Shown: positions 5,356 through 5,875 of the stretch, piece by piece
How the letters are laid out: the number at the start of each line of letters is the position of its first letter
Position numbering within the stretch: the first letter of the stretch is position 1
DNA from: Candidatus Melainabacteria bacterium GWA2_34_9
Lineage (GTDB): Bacteria > Cyanobacteriota > Vampirovibrionia > Gastranaerophilales > UBA9971
NCBI GenBank assembly: GCA_001784535.1
Contig: MFRJ01000033.1
Location: 1 to 5,875, forward strand
Length of the DNA stretch: 5,875 bases
Direction of reading: 5' to 3'
Made by a program: the position numbers and the translations under genes
Notes under the pieces: model-generated
What the model was told of the DNA's origin: nothing
Database searches by the model: none
Seen by the model: the letters and a program-made list of their open reading frames with translations, nothing else

Positions 5356-5875
5356 TTATAATGACTCTCTATAAATTCGAGAAACATTTTCCCTGTTGAT
5401 TTCCATAGGAGTTACACTCTGAAGATCTGTCAATCCAGGAAAAATCATACAAATTTCTGTCAGCTTATCTATATCTTCTTCTGTAATTCCTTCATCAGAA
5501 AGTTTTTTGTTTAAGCCAAGACCAAACAGCCATTTTTCTGTTTCGATAGAAACTTTTTCAGCTTCGTCAGGATTTCCTGTTAAGTTTGGAATTATTGGCG
5601 ATAACAAATCAGCAATAATCTTGGCTTTTTGAGGATAAATTTGTTTTAATACAGCAGGAAGAAGCATTGTAAGGCTTAATCCATGAGGGAAATCAGGCTT
5701 AAGCGCGTTTATGAATTTAGCAAGCGCATGAGTTATATGCAAGCCTGTGCTGTCAAAAGCAATTCCTGCAATCATTGCGGCATAAGTCAAATAATATCTC
5801 GCTGTTAAATCTTCAGGATTTTCTAAAACCATTGGCAGGTATTCTTTAATCAGTCTTACGGTTTCTTTGCAAAGC
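5356..5875 (-). CDS. Iron-containing alcohol dehydrogenase, C-terminal part (5' end beyond window)
   Basis: The reading frame is open to the window edge, giving 172 residues of a family usually about 380-400 long. The ATG at 5832 is internal, not the true start. This all-helical C-terminal half of the Fe-ADH fold carries the family signature GLHITHALAKFINALKPD, then FPHG and a LLP helix. By alignment to FucO/YqhD-type enzymes, H49 and H64 (counted from the edge) are two of the metal-ligand histidines. The other ligands (Asp, His) would lie in the missing N-terminal half. The position four residues after H49, normally a second His in the HxxxH signature, is lysine (K53, codon 5716-5718). The enzyme would reduce aldehydes or ketones to alcohols with NAD(P)H in fermentation. 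The exact substrate cannot be read from this part. A weak hairpin follows the stop codon. Confidence 0.9.
   Translation of the reverse strand, partial: LCKETVRLIKEYLPMVLENPEDLTARYYLTYAAMIAGIAFDSTGLHITHALAKFINALKPDFPHGLSLTMLLPAVLKQIYPQKAKIIADLLSPIIPNLTGNPDEAEKVSIETEKWLFGLGLNKKLSDEGITEEDIDKLTEICMIFPGLTDLQSVTPMEINRENVSRIYRESL

Noticed and set aside
5311..5361. 16-codon plus-strand frame starting at ATG 5311
   Set aside because: Very short, no Shine-Dalgarno, and it overlaps the dehydrogenase stop codon and the weak hairpin. No support beyond being open.

Overview
The window is AT-rich (roughly one third G+C by eye) and comes from a bacterium with dense, mostly short-gapped genes. A HydE maturase and a Fe-type alcohol dehydrogenase point to an obligate fermenter that uses [FeFe]-hydrogenase. 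The exported protein has a short signal peptide with an Ala-type cleavage site and no wall-anchoring signal. That fits a low-G+C anaerobe such as a clostridium or a gut melainabacterium (Gastranaerophilales). The taxonomic guess is inference only.

Layout: (1) 63-1103 (+) is hydE, the radical-SAM enzyme that helps build the H-cluster of [FeFe]-hydrogenase, with both sets of iron-sulfur cysteines. (2) On the minus strand, 2396-1437 encodes a multi-pass membrane protein resembling the 'glycerophosphoryl diester phosphodiesterase membrane domain' group. It is followed after 22 nt by an 81-residue protein with two CxxC pairs (1414-1169). The two look like an operon converging on hydE. (3) A 99-nt divergent intergenic region (2397-2495) holds promoter-like sites for both directions. 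(4) On the plus strand, 2496-3197 (exported protein, unknown family) and 3200-4690 (DUF4127 family) are separated by 2 nt and are probably translationally coupled. (5) Converging on them with a 7-nt gap is 5087-4698 (minus), a 129-residue His/Met/Gly-rich protein with a glycine-zipper-like tail. (6) A 268-nt AT-rich gap contains a tandem 18-bp repeat. (7) 5875-5356 (minus) is the C-terminal part of an iron-containing alcohol dehydrogenase that runs off the window.

Functionally, hydE and the alcohol dehydrogenase both belong to anaerobic redox disposal (H2 and alcohol), but nothing in the window ties them into one operon. The remaining genes are poorly characterised. The most unusual items are the His/Met-rich protein with its glycine-zipper tail, the exported-protein/DUF4127 pair, a perfect 13-bp inverted repeat inside the DUF4127 gene that looks like a terminator for the opposing gene, and a His-to-Lys change at a normally conserved alcohol dehydrogenase active-site position. 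No RNA genes, CRISPR arrays, insertion sequences or phage genes were seen.
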